From Candidatus Galligastranaerophilus faecipullorum (GTDB lineage: Bacteria > Cyanobacteriota > Vampirovibrionia > Gastranaerophilales > Gastranaerophilaceae), in assembly GCA_018713115.1 (NCBI GenBank), contig DVFS01000048.1, forward strand, positions 48,078 to 112,077: DNA of 64,000 nucleotides, read 5' to 3'. Shown one piece after another: positions 40,314 through 51,268 of the stretch. The notes below the pieces were generated by a model. That model ran no database searches. It saw only the letters and a list, made by a program, of their open reading frames with translations, and was not told the origin of the DNA. The translations under genes and the position numbers were made by a program. How positions within the stretch are numbered: the stretch's first letter is position 1; each line of letters begins with the position of its first letter.

Positions 40314-42829
40314 AAGGTTTTTAGCCCGCCTATTGAGGCGTCCACAGTTTTAACCCCGTTTTTTGCAAAATCCACCTTATAAGAAGCACTAAGCCCTTCT
40401 CCTTCGACTTCAAGAATATGCCCTATGCCAAAATGCGGATGAAACACTCTGGTGCCTGTTTTAAACGTATTAAAAGAGGGCTTTTGCGCGCTCTGTGCAG
40501 GGCTTTTTGCCATAGCTTTGCATCTTGCTATAGCATCCGCCATATTCTGGCTTTGCTGTTTTTCATTTCCTGCAGAGCCTTGCGGGGCCGAGGTTTTTTT
40601 CTTAACGACAAAAGACTTGTTTTCACTCCTTTGAACGCTTTGCGCCGCAGGCTTTTTGATATTTTTCAAACTTGAAGCAAGATTGTTTGAAAGCCCGCCG
40701 CCGGAGCTTGAAGATTTAGTAAAAGCAGAAGCGGATGAGGAATTAAACTCTCTTTTTTCTTTAATTTTATTTGCCGCACTTTTAAATGTGGAACGGCGGT
40801 AATCTCCGTCATCTTCTCTGTATGCTCTTCTTGGCGCCGAGTTATCGTCCTCAAGCAGATTCCCCGGGATTTCATCTACAAATCTGCTTTTGGGGAAATA
40901 CTTAATGTCCCCCCAGATACGACGCCTTTGCGCCCAGCTTAAATATAAATCATCCTTGGCACGGGTGATTCCGACATACATAAGCCTGCGTTCTTCTTCA
41001 AGTTCGCCCGAGGGCGCGCCAAAGGCAATGCTTCTTGAGTGCGGAAACATACCCTCCTCAAGCCCCGCAAGGAACACCACAGGAAATTCAAGACCCTTTG
41101 CGGCATGCAGAGTCATAAGAGTAACCGACTTATCATCTTCGTTTAACTGGTCGATATCCGATACCAGCGCAACCTGCGAGAGGAAGTTTCCTAAAAGCCC
41201 CAAATCATCCTCTTCATCCCCCAGAAACTCGTCCGCTTCAAATTCTCTTACCACGTTTACAAACTCCTGCAGGTTTTCAATTCTTGACTGGGATTCAATG
41301 GAATTTTCTTCCCCTAATTCCGCCATATACCCCGAGCGCTCAAGCACGATGGGTACAAATTCCGACAGTTCTACGGAATTTTGATTGCGTGAAAATTCTT
41401 TTATCATATCCCTGAAAGCAATTAAGCGCGCCTTTGTCGCGGCATTAAAGTCGTCAAGGTTTTCAATATCATCAAGTACATAAAAAATCGAACACTCTCT
41501 TTCATCGGCTATAGCGGCAAGTTTATTTACCGTAGTATCACCTATGGAGCGTTTAGGGGTGTTAATTATTCTTCTTAAACTTGCAGAGTCATCATGGTTG
41601 TAGATAAGTTTTAAATAGGCAATTATGTCTTTAATTTCCTTACGGTCATAGAACTTTAAACCGCCCACGATTTTATACGGAATGGAATTTGACATAAGCG
41701 CTTCTTCAATTCCGCGCGACTGTGCGTTTGTACGGTATAAAACGGCAATATCATCAAGACTTACGCCCAGATTCCTTATTTTGCCCGCAATATAGCTTGA
41801 CTCTTCATAGTCATCGCCCGCCTCAAAGGTTTTAATCTTTGACCCCGAGCCCTTTTGGGAATAGAGATTTTTCTCCATTCTCTCGTTATTGTTTATTATA
41901 ACGGCATTGGCCGCGTCAAGAATATTTGCCGTAGAGCGGTAATTTTGCTCCAGTTTAATAAGTTTTGTGTTTTTATAGTCTTTTTGAAAGTTAAGAATAA
42001 TCTTAAAATCCGCTCCGCGCCAGGAATAAATAGACTGGTCAACATCACCCACGGCACAGAGGCTTCCTATAGTGTCTTTTGAGCCGTCGGAGGGATAGAG
42101 CATATTTATTAAATCATACTGCGCCTTGTTTGTATCCTGAAACTCATCCACCAGAATATGCAAAAAGCGGTTCGCGTACTTTTCTCTTACTCCGGGATTT
42201 TCTTTTAAAAGATTTACGCTCAGCATAAGCATATCATCAAAGTCAAGAGCATTGTTGAGAGAAAGCTGTTTTTCATATTCGTAATAAACCTGCGCTATTT
42301 TATCGGATTGATAATCGCGCGCTGTTGTTGAGAAAGCATATGCGTCCTGCATTTTATTTTTGGCATTAGATATGACCGATTTTATCATTTTGGGGTCAAA
42401 ACTTTTTTCATCGAGATTTAATTTCTTGAGCGCGTTTTTAATAACCGTTTTTGTATCGGTATCATCGTAGATTACATAATTATTATCCCAGCTTCTGCCG
42501 TCTTTTGTTTTGTAGTTTTCCAAATCTCTTCTTAGAATTCTGCCGCAGATATTGTGAAAAGTTCCCACCCACATGCGCCTGACAACATCTTCGCCGAGGT
42601 AATTTGAAAGCCTTTGCTGCATTTCTTTTGCGGCTTTATTGGTAAATGTAACCGCAAGGATATCATAAGGATTAACACCCGATTCTACAAGGTTTGCAAT
42701 GCGGGAGGTTAAAACTTTTGTCTTGCCGCTGCCTGCACCCGCAAGCACCAGAATTGGGCCGAATTTTTCCTCTACTGCCTGCTTCTGCTGTTCATTTAGT
42801 CCGCTTAAGAACGATTTATTTGCAATCAT
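40310..42829 (-). CDS. pcrA: UvrD/PcrA-type DNA helicase
   Basis: The 839-residue SF1A helicase has LNEQQKQAV (Q motif), Walker A GAGSGKT, LAVTFTNKAAKEM (Ia), LVDEFQDTNKAQ (II), VGDVDQSIYSWRGA (III), LEQNYRST (IV), VTLMTLHAAKGLEFPVVF (V) and LMYVGITRAK (VI). The last 160 residues are low-complexity and basic, ending with the PcrA-type Tudor-like HPHFGIGHILEVEGEG. It is the DNA repair and replication helicase that clears RecA and unwinds nicked DNA. It is single on its strand. Plain SD spacing is weak. Confidence 0.93.
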   Translation of the reverse strand: MIANKSFLSGLNEQQKQAVEEKFGPILVLAGAGSGKTKVLTSRIANLVESGVNPYDILAVTFTNKAAKEMQQRLSNYLGEDVVRRMWVGTFHNICGRILRRDLENYKTKDGRSWDNNYVIYDDTDTKTVIKNALKKLNLDEKSFDPKMIKSVISNAKNKMQDAYAFSTTARDYQSDKIAQVYYEYEKQLSLNNALDFDDMLMLSVNLLKENPGVREKYANRFLHILVDEFQDTNKAQYDLINMLYPSDGSKDTIGSLCAVGDVDQSIYSWRGADFKIILNFQKDYKNTKLIKLEQNYRSTANILDAANAVIINNNERMEKNLYSQKGSGSKIKTFEAGDDYEESSYIAGKIRNLGVSLDDIAVLYRTNAQSRGIEEALMSNSIPYKIVGGLKFYDRKEIKDIIAYLKLIYNHDDSASLRRIINTPKRSIGDTTVNKLAAIADERECSIFYVLDDIENLDDFNAATKARLIAFRDMIKEFSRNQNSVELSEFVPIVLERSGYMAELGEENSIESQSRIENLQEFVNVVREFEADEFLGDEEDDLGLLGNFLSQVALVSDIDQLNEDDKSVTLMTLHAAKGLEFPVVFLAGLEEGMFPHSRSIAFGAPSGELEEERRLMYVGITRAKDDLYLSWAQRRRIWGDIKYFPKSRFVDEIPGNLLEDDNSAPRRAYREDDGDYRRSTFKSAANKIKEKREFNSSSASAFTKSSSSGGGLSNNLASSLKNIKKPAAQSVQRSENKSFVVKKKTSAPQGSAGNEKQQSQNMADAIARCKAMAKSPAQSAQKPSFNTFKTGTRVFHPHFGIGHILEVEGEGLSASYKVDFAKNGVKTVDASIGGLKTF

Positions 42830-42930
42830 TTGTAAAAAACTTCCTCTAAAATTGTTAAGGACTTCCCAAAATGGGCAAAGTCATGGTATTATTAACATTA
42901 TAATATAAAAACAGATAACAGGGAAATTAA

Positions 42931-43497
42931 ATGAGCGAAAACGAAAAAGAAAACCGACAACCATCCATCGTGGTACCTCTTGACGATTTAGACAAAGTTT
43001 CTGATGATGATATTCACAAAGTAGACGCACTGGCTCAGGAGCTTGCAACCATAAGGCAAAGCGCCAAAAGGATAGCTATTATAGGCAGCCGCAACCTCAC
43101 AATTACCCATCAGCAGATAATCGAAACGCTCACAACAAGCCTTGTTATGCAGGGCAATACAATAATCACCTCCGGAGGCTCATCAGGTACAAATGCCGCA
43201 GCCATAAGGGGTGCTATGAAAGCAAATCCCGATAAGTTAAAAGTTATTCTTCCCCAGACAATAGGCCAGCAGCCCTCTGACGTGCAAGACCAGCTTATAG
43301 GTGTTCCCAATATCATCGAACATCCCGACCGCGCCATGATGACTCTTGCTGACGCCTCAAGAATCTGTAACAGAGAAATAATCAGCGAATGCCAGCAGTT
43401 AATTTGCTTCCTTTCGCACACTTCAAACACTCTTCATAAAGCCGTTGACTTTGCGGAAGATTCGCACAAAGTGGTTACGGTGTTTTACCTTGACTAA
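42931..43497 (+). CDS. DprA/LOG-like Rossmann protein
   Basis: The 188-residue protein has an acidic N-terminus and a Rossmann core: RIAIIGSRNLTITHQQIIETL, TIITSGGSSGTNAAAIRGAM and LKVILPQTIGQQ. IGSR plus GGSSGTNAAAIRG is the DprA/Smf-LOG signature for nucleotide or sugar-phosphate binding. It lacks the DprA C-terminal winged helix, so DNA-recombination mediation is uncertain. Cyanobacterial genomes carry similar proteins annotated as recombination mediators. It lies upstream of atpD on the same strand but has a separate promoter gap. Confidence 0.6.
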   Translation: MSENEKENRQPSIVVPLDDLDKVSDDDIHKVDALAQELATIRQSAKRIAIIGSRNLTITHQQIIETLTTSLVMQGNTIITSGGSSGTNAAAIRGAMKANPDKLKVILPQTIGQQPSDVQDQLIGVPNIIEHPDRAMMTLADASRICNREIISECQQLICFLSHTSNTLHKAVDFAEDSHKVVTVFYLD

Positions 43498-43524
43498 TCC
43501 AAACGGTTGAAATTAGTTTATTTT

Positions 43525-45007
<1,483 letters not shown>

Positions 45008-45018
45008 GTAAAAAACCT

Positions 45019-45435
45019 ATGAATGAAAATTCAAACAAAATAAAATTTAAAATAATCACACATGAAAAAGTCGTACTTGAGCGCGATATAGATGAACTCT
45101 ACGTACAAAGCACCGACGGGCGCCTTGGTATTTTGCCCAATCACATTCCGATTGTCTGTGCTCTTGATATAGGCGTTACAAAAATAGTTGAAAACAAAGT
45201 ACCTACCTGTATTACAACAATGGCAGGCGTTTTGCAGTTCAGCGAAAATGAAGCAACTATTTTAACAGATATAGCGGAACTCGGGGATGATATAGATCTC
45301 GCGCGCGCAAATGCCGCAAAAGAGCGCGCACTTGCAAGAATAAACGCAAGAAACGAAAAAGACGACATTTTAAGGGCGCAATTTGCACTTGCAAAAGCAA
45401 TCGCAAGAATCAGCGCCAAAGAAAAACATATCTAA
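45019..45435 (+). CDS. atpC: F1F0 ATP synthase subunit epsilon
   Basis: The 138-residue protein has the N-terminal beta-barrel: FKIITHEKVVLERDIDELYVQ, TDGRLGILPNHIPIVCAL and a TTMAGVLQFSENEATIL segment. The C-terminal helical hairpin is Ala/Arg-rich (DLARANAAKERALARINAR). It links rotor and F1 and inhibits ATPase. It starts 12 bp after atpD and is translated from the same mRNA. It ends 4 bp into the convergent 55-residue gene. Confidence 0.93.
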   Translation: MNENSNKIKFKIITHEKVVLERDIDELYVQSTDGRLGILPNHIPIVCALDIGVTKIVENKVPTCITTMAGVLQFSENEATILTDIAELGDDIDLARANAAKERALARINARNEKDDILRAQFALAKAIARISAKEKHI

Positions 45436-45599
45436 ATTTCATACCCTGCGGCGCTTACGGTTAAAATATCGCCTTCAACTTCAATCACCGCCCACCTTAT
45501 CGGGTCAATTCCGGCTTCTTTTATGCTTTTTTCCATAAAAGCATTCTCCGGAGGCAGTTTTGGCGTTTTAATTTTTAAAATTCTGTCGACAATTTTCAT
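45432..45599 (-). CDS. Small conserved-looking protein after nupC
   Basis: The 55-residue frame starts at ATG 45599 overlapping the nupC stop as ATGA. It reads MKIVDRILKIKTPKLPPENA and ends IEVEGDILTVSAAGYEI. The longer frame upstream lies out of phase inside nupC. Translational coupling and a regular amphipathic sequence support a real gene. No family is recognised. Overlap with atpC at the other end is 4 bp, tail to tail. Confidence 0.5.
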   Translation of the reverse strand: MKIVDRILKIKTPKLPPENAFMEKSIKEAGIDPIRWAVIEVEGDILTVSAAGYEI

Positions 45600-46873
45600 C
45601 CCAGTAAAATTCCCGCCATACAAGCCGAAATGTAAGAAGCAAAAGTACCACAGACAAGTGCCTTTATACCCAGCCTTGCAAGGTCTTTTCGCCTTGACGG
45701 CGCAAGTTCGCCTATTCCGCCTATTTGAATTGCAACCGAGCCGAAGTTTGCAAAACCGCATAGTGCAAAACTCGCTATGACTTCAGCCTTGTGCGTTATA
45801 ATCCCCTGCAGGCTCACTAAATCCGTGTATGCAAGAAACTCATTTAAAACAAGCTTTTCGCCCATTAAAGCCCCTACACTTGAGGCGTCCGCAAAAGGAA
45901 CACCCATAATAAGCGCAAAGAATGAAAAAATAAGCCCCAGAATAGATTTTAAATTCAAATGAGCAAGGTCAATAAATGAGAGGTTTATATGTAAAACATT
46001 GTGCAAAAACAACCCGAGGTGCCCCAAACTCCAGTCAATCATTGCAATTAAGGCAAGAAGCGCTATAAGCATAGCTATAACATTTAGTGAAACCCTCATC
46101 CCGTCGGAAGCACCGTGGGCTATGGCGTCAATTAAATTAACATAGGGGCTTTTTATATCGATTTTCACTTCGTCTTTAGTCTTGGACTCTTCGGTTTCAG
46201 GGAAAACTATTTTTGAAACCACAAGCGCCCCGGGGGCAGCCATAATGCTTGCGGCAAGCAGAAACTTGGCATCCACGCCCATTGCAATGTATATTGCCAT
46301 AACACCGCCCGCAATACATGCCATGGAGCCTGTCATAGAGGCTAAAAGCTCGGATTTTGTAGCAGTTGCAAGGTAAGGGCGGATAAGTATCTGTGCTTCA
46401 ACCTGCCCCACAAATGCGCTTGCAATGTTAGAAAGAGCCTCGGCACCCGATACATTCATTATCTTATACATAATCTTTGCAAAAAACTGCACAACTCTCT
46501 GCATTATGCCGAAATGGTAGAGAATATTTACTATTGCAAGAACAAAAATTATAGTGATTACAAGCTTTGTTGCAAAAAGGAAATTTGCACCTTCATAAAA
46601 CATAGCATCGATTTTTTCAGGCGAATCGTTTAAAAAACCGAAAACAAAATCCCCGCCGGAATTTGCAAAGTATAAAATTTTCTCAATACACTTAGCCACA
46701 CCCGAGATTATTTTCTGCCCGGCAGGAACCGTCAGAATAAATACCGCAAGCAAAAACTGGAGTGCAAGCCCTGATAAAACCGTTTTTAAACTTATTGCAC
46801 GCCTGTTATTGGACATAAGATAACAAATGCCCAAAATAATGATTATTCCTATAATTCCGACAAATCTTTCCAA
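45596..46873 (-). CDS. nupC: Concentrative nucleoside transporter (NupC/CNT)
   Basis: I choose TTG 46873, 10 nt after AAAAGGAG; a frame to 46927 lacks a ribosome site. The 425-residue protein has three N-terminal helices and then the CNT core: FGIMQRVVQFFAKIMYKIM, SGAEALSNIASAFVGQVEAQ (substrate site), MTGSMACIAGGVMAIYI, and FALCGFANFGSVAIQIGGIG at the end. It imports nucleosides with a cation gradient. Together with purine nucleoside phosphorylase it suggests nucleoside salvage. It carries the small 55-residue gene at its end. Confidence 0.92.
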   Translation of the reverse strand: MERFVGIIGIIIILGICYLMSNNRRAISLKTVLSGLALQFLLAVFILTVPAGQKIISGVAKCIEKILYFANSGGDFVFGFLNDSPEKIDAMFYEGANFLFATKLVITIIFVLAIVNILYHFGIMQRVVQFFAKIMYKIMNVSGAEALSNIASAFVGQVEAQILIRPYLATATKSELLASMTGSMACIAGGVMAIYIAMGVDAKFLLAASIMAAPGALVVSKIVFPETEESKTKDEVKIDIKSPYVNLIDAIAHGASDGMRVSLNVIAMLIALLALIAMIDWSLGHLGLFLHNVLHINLSFIDLAHLNLKSILGLIFSFFALIMGVPFADASSVGALMGEKLVLNEFLAYTDLVSLQGIITHKAEVIASFALCGFANFGSVAIQIGGIGELAPSRRKDLARLGIKALVCGTFASYISACMAGILLG

Positions 46874-46980
46874 AATCCCGCCGCTCCTTTTTTGCTTAAT
46901 TATACTCAAAAAGAAGCCGGCATGCAAAATCAGAATTTATCTTTTATTTACTACAGTTATACTTCCAAATATTTGATGTT

Positions 46981-47601
46981 TTATTGAATTATATATTTTA
47001 GATATGCGATAACGCCATCATCTTTTGGTTTTATATCAACCACTTCATATTGAGCATTTCTTGGCAAAATAATTTCTGCAGCACTATGACGCGGGATTTT
47101 TGCTCCTTCGGGAATTAATATTTCATAGTTAATTTGTCTTCCTTTGTAATTATTTTTCACTAGATTTCGAATATCATTATGTACAAAGGCAAAGCCATAG
47201 CCCGAATCAGGTGTGATTATATCACCTTGTTTTGATTTTTTTAATAAATCAAGCAAATCCGTACCGTCAGATAATTTTCCCGAATTAACGCAACGAGAAA
47301 CTTGCATAGCTTTTTGAGTTGGAACAGCAGTGTTATACAATTCATCAAAACGCGCACAATGCTTACTTATGGAATCCATTTGCACATTTACGGAAATTAC
47401 TACTCCGCCAATATTCAGCTCGCCTAATTTTTCCCCTGCGGAAATCTTCCTTAAGGATTGATTACAATCATCTATAAAGCGATGAAAGTCAATGTAATCC
47501 TTTTCATCAACCGTAAAATATTTATTATCTTTAGCCTGACATTCTATAGAATCTTCCTCAATTCCCCATATCGGATGTTTTTTACTTTTGTCTGCAACCA
47601 C
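46981..47601 (-). CDS. ADP-ribosyltransferase-like protein
   Basis: The 206-residue frame (GTG 47601) overlaps the preceding gene by 58 bp in another frame. Its C-terminal half resembles the exotoxin-type ART fold: an Arg strand (AMQVSRCVNS), a region GDIITPDSGYGFAFVHND at the STS position, INYEILIPEG, and AAEIILPRNAQYEVVDI, the place of ExE. The STS motif is altered to FAF and the first E is Ala, so activity is doubtful. It could be the C-terminal part of the protein encoded upstream, joined by a -1 frameshift (A-AAA-AAC at 47577-47583). The ART call is tentative. Confidence 0.4.
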   Translation of the reverse strand: MVADKSKKHPIWGIEEDSIECQAKDNKYFTVDEKDYIDFHRFIDDCNQSLRKISAGEKLGELNIGGVVISVNVQMDSISKHCARFDELYNTAVPTQKAMQVSRCVNSGKLSDGTDLLDLLKKSKQGDIITPDSGYGFAFVHNDIRNLVKNNYKGRQINYEILIPEGAKIPRHSAAEIILPRNAQYEVVDIKPKDDGVIAYLKYIIQ

Positions 47602-48404
47602 ATTCTAATATTTTCAGCCGCACTTGCTTTAAGCGTTTTTGCTCCAAAACCCTTTTGGGCTTCTTCAGCCTTCCGTGCCGCTTCTTCTTTTGCCTTTCGG
47701 GCAGCTTCTTCGGCTTTTTTCTCATCAAGGACTTTTTGTTTTTGATTTAAAATGTCATTAATTTCATTCTGTTGTTTTTTGGATTTGAATGTAATTGTAT
47801 CGGCTTGTTTTTTAAATTCAGTTATATTTAATTCATCTTTTTTATCTATTAGTTCTTTTAAATCTTTTTGAGCTTTTTTAACATTGTTTTGAATTTCTGT
47901 TACGTTTATTCCGATAGCATTGTCGCCATTGGTTTTAACCACAGTTTTTGAACCGTCTTCAAGGGTTTGATAAACTTTTTCAAAACTTTGCCTGCCGCTT
48001 CTTGTTGATTTTTTAAGAATGCCGTCAGCATATTCCAAAGTAATTTTATCGCCGTTTTTAAGAGTGTCTTGAATAATGCCTGTGTAGTTTTTACCGTTAT
48101 TTAATTTAGCGACTCCTTTATTAAAGTTAATATCAGACAGTGCTTTTGCGGGGTTTTTGCCTTTTTTAACTGCAAGAGCTATACCGACTCCTGCCGCAGC
48201 AATGGCACCGAGTGCGGCAAGTGCGCCGAGAAGTTTTTTATCTCCGCTTTCTTCCCGAACAGGTTCACTCTGAGCCTGCGGCTGTGCTTGAGGTTGAACC
48301 TGCGGCTGTATTTGTGTTTGAGCCTGCGCCCCAACTTGCGGTGCTTTGTTTTCGCCTGTGATTAAATACTTATTGTTCGCCTGCGATAAATTAACTAAAT
48401 CCAC
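47544..48404 (-). CDS. Membrane-anchored coiled-coil hypothetical protein
   Basis: The 286-residue frame starts at GTG 48404 (AAAAGGCAGGG upstream). Residues 22-46 are a Gln/Pro repeat (QAQTQIQPQVQPQAQPQ). One transmembrane helix (about 58-79, LLGALAALGAIAAAGVGIALAV) is followed by an all-beta domain and, from 160 on, long coiled coils (KKAEEAARKAKEEAARKAEE). It ends in the overlap with the ART-like frame. A canonical -1 slippery heptamer lies in the overlap. No family is recognised. Confidence 0.55.
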   Translation of the reverse strand: MDLVNLSQANNKYLITGENKAPQVGAQAQTQIQPQVQPQAQPQAQSEPVREESGDKKLLGALAALGAIAAAGVGIALAVKKGKNPAKALSDINFNKGVAKLNNGKNYTGIIQDTLKNGDKITLEYADGILKKSTRSGRQSFEKVYQTLEDGSKTVVKTNGDNAIGINVTEIQNNVKKAQKDLKELIDKKDELNITEFKKQADTITFKSKKQQNEINDILNQKQKVLDEKKAEEAARKAKEEAARKAEEAQKGFGAKTLKASAAENIRMWLQTKVKNIRYGELRKIL

Positions 48405-48647
48405 AACATACCCTGCCTTTTCCTATAAATATATAAAAACAAGACAGCAGGGAAAATTGCCTACTCATAAATCTCTTAACGGTAAATTCAAACATAAAAA
48501 AGCGAGCCGACCAAACATTTTGAACCCGTCCAAAAATCTTTTATCGCAACCCCGAATATAGATGACAGGTAGTTTCATCGACTCACATATATATCTTACA
48601 CTATTTTAAAATGCTTTTTATCGCCCGCGGGGATTAACACTTTGGTA

Positions 48648-49406
48648 TTAATTTGAGCCGAATTTACAATACAAAAAATTAATAACATAATTGGCGCACA
48701 AAAGTCCGCTTAGCGCAGGCACCACAGGGGTCGAAGCCGGAGTGAATTTCGTGATTTCAATCTCCTCTCCGCTGTTTTTTAATATTTTTTCAACCGTCTT
48801 TACTTTTTTTAATGACTTTGGGCGCTCCATGCTCCAGACAACGGGCAAGTTAGTTTCAATGCCTTCTTTTTTAAGCCTTAAGAGAACATTTTTTATAAAA
48901 GAACAATTTGATTTTATCTGAGAAATATCAGTCAGCACAAGCTTTGAAGCGTCAAGTCTGTTGCCTGCACCGAGAGAAGTCACGACATTTATGTTATTTT
49001 CTCTGCAATATTTTAAAAGCCCTATTTTAGCGCGCAGTGTATCAATAGCATCTACCGTAAAATCAACCCCGCAGGAAAAAATCTCATCGTTTTGGGAGCC
49101 GTCATAAAAATCATCAAAAACTCTGACATTTATGTCAGGATTTATATCTTTTATACGCTCAAGGGCAGCTTTTGTTTTCTTTTGACCCGCCGTGGAATTC
49201 AGCGCTAATATCTGCCTGTTAATATTGCTTTTTGATACCGTATCAAAATCGACTATGGTTACATTCCCGACACCCGCGCGGCACAAAGCCTCAAGTGCAT
49301 ATCCTCCGACACCGCCCAGACCAAAAAGTGCAATATGCACCGATTTCAAATACTCTTGAAAATCTTCGCCCCAGTACATTTCATTTCTTGAAAACATATC
49401 GGACAC
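48648..49406 (-). CDS. tcdA: tRNA threonylcarbamoyladenosine dehydratase
   Basis: The 252-residue protein is a ThiF/E1-like enzyme of the TcdA/CsdL group. VHIALFGLGGVGGYALEALCRAG is the ATP-binding loop, TIVDFDTVSKSNINRQILAL the adenylation site, and VDAIDTLRAKIGL and VTSLGAGNRLDASKL are typical. TcdA converts t6A37 in tRNA to its cyclic form. There is no linked sulfur-acceptor gene. It is followed by two permease genes, divergent in function. The 243-bp region 48405-48647 upstream shows no gene or clear promoter. Confidence 0.88.
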   Translation of the reverse strand: MSDMFSRNEMYWGEDFQEYLKSVHIALFGLGGVGGYALEALCRAGVGNVTIVDFDTVSKSNINRQILALNSTAGQKKTKAALERIKDINPDINVRVFDDFYDGSQNDEIFSCGVDFTVDAIDTLRAKIGLLKYCRENNINVVTSLGAGNRLDASKLVLTDISQIKSNCSFIKNVLLRLKKEGIETNLPVVWSMERPKSLKKVKTVEKILKNSGEEIEITKFTPASTPVVPALSGLLCANYVINFLYCKFGSN

Positions 49407-49411
49407 AGGCT

Positions 49412-50257
49412 CTACCCCTTAACCGCGCCTTCGTTTGCACCTGATATAAAATATTTTTGCAAAGACACAAAAAATACCACAATGGGCACAATTGATATCA
49501 TCGAGCCTGCGGCAATGAGCCTGTAGTTTGCGCTGAATGCACCCTGCAAATTGTTTATGCCAACAGGAAGCGTAAAGAGTTTTTCATTTGTCAGGACAAT
49601 GCTCGGCCAGAGAAAATCGCCCCAGCTTCCGATAAACGTAAAAATTGCAAGAACGGCAAGCGAAGGCTTAATCATCGGCAAAAGTATCCTAAAAAATATC
49701 TGCCAAGATGAACAGCCGTCAACTACCGCACTTTCTTCAAGTTCTTTAGGTATGGATAAAAATGCCTGTCTTAAGAGGAAAATACCAAACGCATTTACCG
49801 CAAAAGGCAGAATCATTCCCATAAACCCCGGGATTATCCCGTAAGAATCCACCAGATTCAGCTTAAGTGTAATAATATAAACAGGAAGCATTATTGCCTG
49901 AAAAGGCACCATAATAGTCGCAAGCACGGCAAAAAAGGCGATTTTTTTGCCCGCAAATTCCATCCTTGCAAGCGGATAAGCCGCCATAGCAGAGAGGATT
50001 AAATTTAAAACCACCGTAAAAGCCGCAACAATAAAGCTGTTCACAACATAGCCCACTATAGGCACAAGTCTTAAGACTTCCTTAAAATTATCAAGTGTCG
50101 GGAACTTTGGCAAAAACTCGGGCGGATATTGAAAAATATTCTCCTGTGCGCCTTTAAGGGCAGTAGAGAGCAGCCAGATAAAAGGCAGCAGGGATAAAAT
50201 GCAGACCAGAATTAAAATTATATGCGCAGATAATCCTTTGAAAAAATTTTTAATCAC
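49412..50257 (-). CDS. Carbohydrate ABC transporter permease, MalG/UgpE type
   Basis: The 281-residue membrane protein has six helices. The EAA loop is KELEESAVVDGCSSWQIFFRILLPMIKPSL near residue 185. Its start overlaps the stop of the next permease (4 bp, ATGA type). It moves a sugar or glycerol phosphate across the inner membrane together with its partner. No ATPase or binding protein is beside it, so the ATPase must be shared or encoded elsewhere. The substrate cannot be told. Confidence 0.9.
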   Translation of the reverse strand: MIKNFFKGLSAHIILILVCILSLLPFIWLLSTALKGAQENIFQYPPEFLPKFPTLDNFKEVLRLVPIVGYVVNSFIVAAFTVVLNLILSAMAAYPLARMEFAGKKIAFFAVLATIMVPFQAIMLPVYIITLKLNLVDSYGIIPGFMGMILPFAVNAFGIFLLRQAFLSIPKELEESAVVDGCSSWQIFFRILLPMIKPSLAVLAIFTFIGSWGDFLWPSIVLTNEKLFTLPVGINNLQGAFSANYRLIAAGSMISIVPIVVFFVSLQKYFISGANEGAVKG

Positions 50258-51123
50258 AGTCCGTATTTTTTCCTTTCAAATACAAAAATATTAATTAGCG
50301 AGAAAGCCATTACCACAACAAGCAGTATAACCGCCGCAGCGGATGCTATTCCCAAATCAAGATTTTCAAAAGCTCTTTCATATATGTAATAAACAATTGT
50401 CTTTGTAGAGTCAAGCGGGCCGCCGCGCGTCATAACATAGATTTCAACAAAAACTTTCAGGGCGGAAATAGAACTTATAGTAGACACAAGGGCAATGGTC
50501 GGCATGATATGCGGCACGGTTACATTCATATGTTTTTGAAAAGACGAAGCGCCGTCAACATCCGCCGCATCATACAATTCCTTGGGTACGCCCGTTAATG
50601 CCGCAAGGTATATCATCATATAATACCCCACACCCTTAAAAATTGTCACAAGCGCTACCGACATCATTGCAAATTTAGGGTCTGAAAGCCAGCCTACAGG
50701 TTTTATATGCAGTATTTCAAGGAAATAATTTAAAAGCCCCTCGGGAGCGTAAAGCCATTTAAAGGCTATTGCAACCACAACTATAGATACAACAACAGGC
50801 AGATAGATTATAAGTTTATAAAGCGTCTTACCGTGTATTTTTGTATTTAAGAGCACCGCAAGAAAAAGCGGAAAAATAACAAGAAAAGGCACACAGAGAA
50901 TAAGAAAATAAAACGTGTTTAAAATAGTCTTTAAAAATTGAGGATTTTTCAAAAGATAAACATAATTAGCCCACGATGCGAATTGCGGATTGTAGATGTC
51001 TTTTGAATAATCAAAGAAACTCAGGTGAATCGTTTGAACAAAAGGTATAAAAAAGAACACCCCCAGAATTACAAATGCGGGTATCAAAAAAAGATAAGGC
51101 GTCAAACGAAACATAAAACTCAT
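50254..51123 (-). CDS. Carbohydrate ABC transporter permease, MalF/UgpA type
   Basis: The 289-residue membrane protein has six helices, opening with FRLTPYLFLIPAFVILGVFFF. Its EAA loop is PKELYDAADVDGASSFQKHMNVTVPHIMP near residue 190. It pairs with the MalG-type gene that follows at a 4-bp overlap. The two form the membrane part of a sugar importer of the CUT1 class. No promoter was pinned; an AT-rich region lies upstream to 51268. Confidence 0.9.
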   Translation of the reverse strand: MSFMFRLTPYLFLIPAFVILGVFFFIPFVQTIHLSFFDYSKDIYNPQFASWANYVYLLKNPQFLKTILNTFYFLILCVPFLVIFPLFLAVLLNTKIHGKTLYKLIIYLPVVVSIVVVAIAFKWLYAPEGLLNYFLEILHIKPVGWLSDPKFAMMSVALVTIFKGVGYYMMIYLAALTGVPKELYDAADVDGASSFQKHMNVTVPHIMPTIALVSTISSISALKVFVEIYVMTRGGPLDSTKTIVYYIYERAFENLDLGIASAAAVILLVVVMAFSLINIFVFERKKYGL

Positions 51124-51268
51124 CTTCTAAATAATAAATGAATGACAGAAAAAATTCAAATCGGATATTTAATTATTATAAAAAATATGTTAAAATATAT
51201 TTAGAAGGTATTGATAATGTGGCAAGAAAATTTATGTTCGGGTTTTATATACTCGAAGGAGGCAGGAC

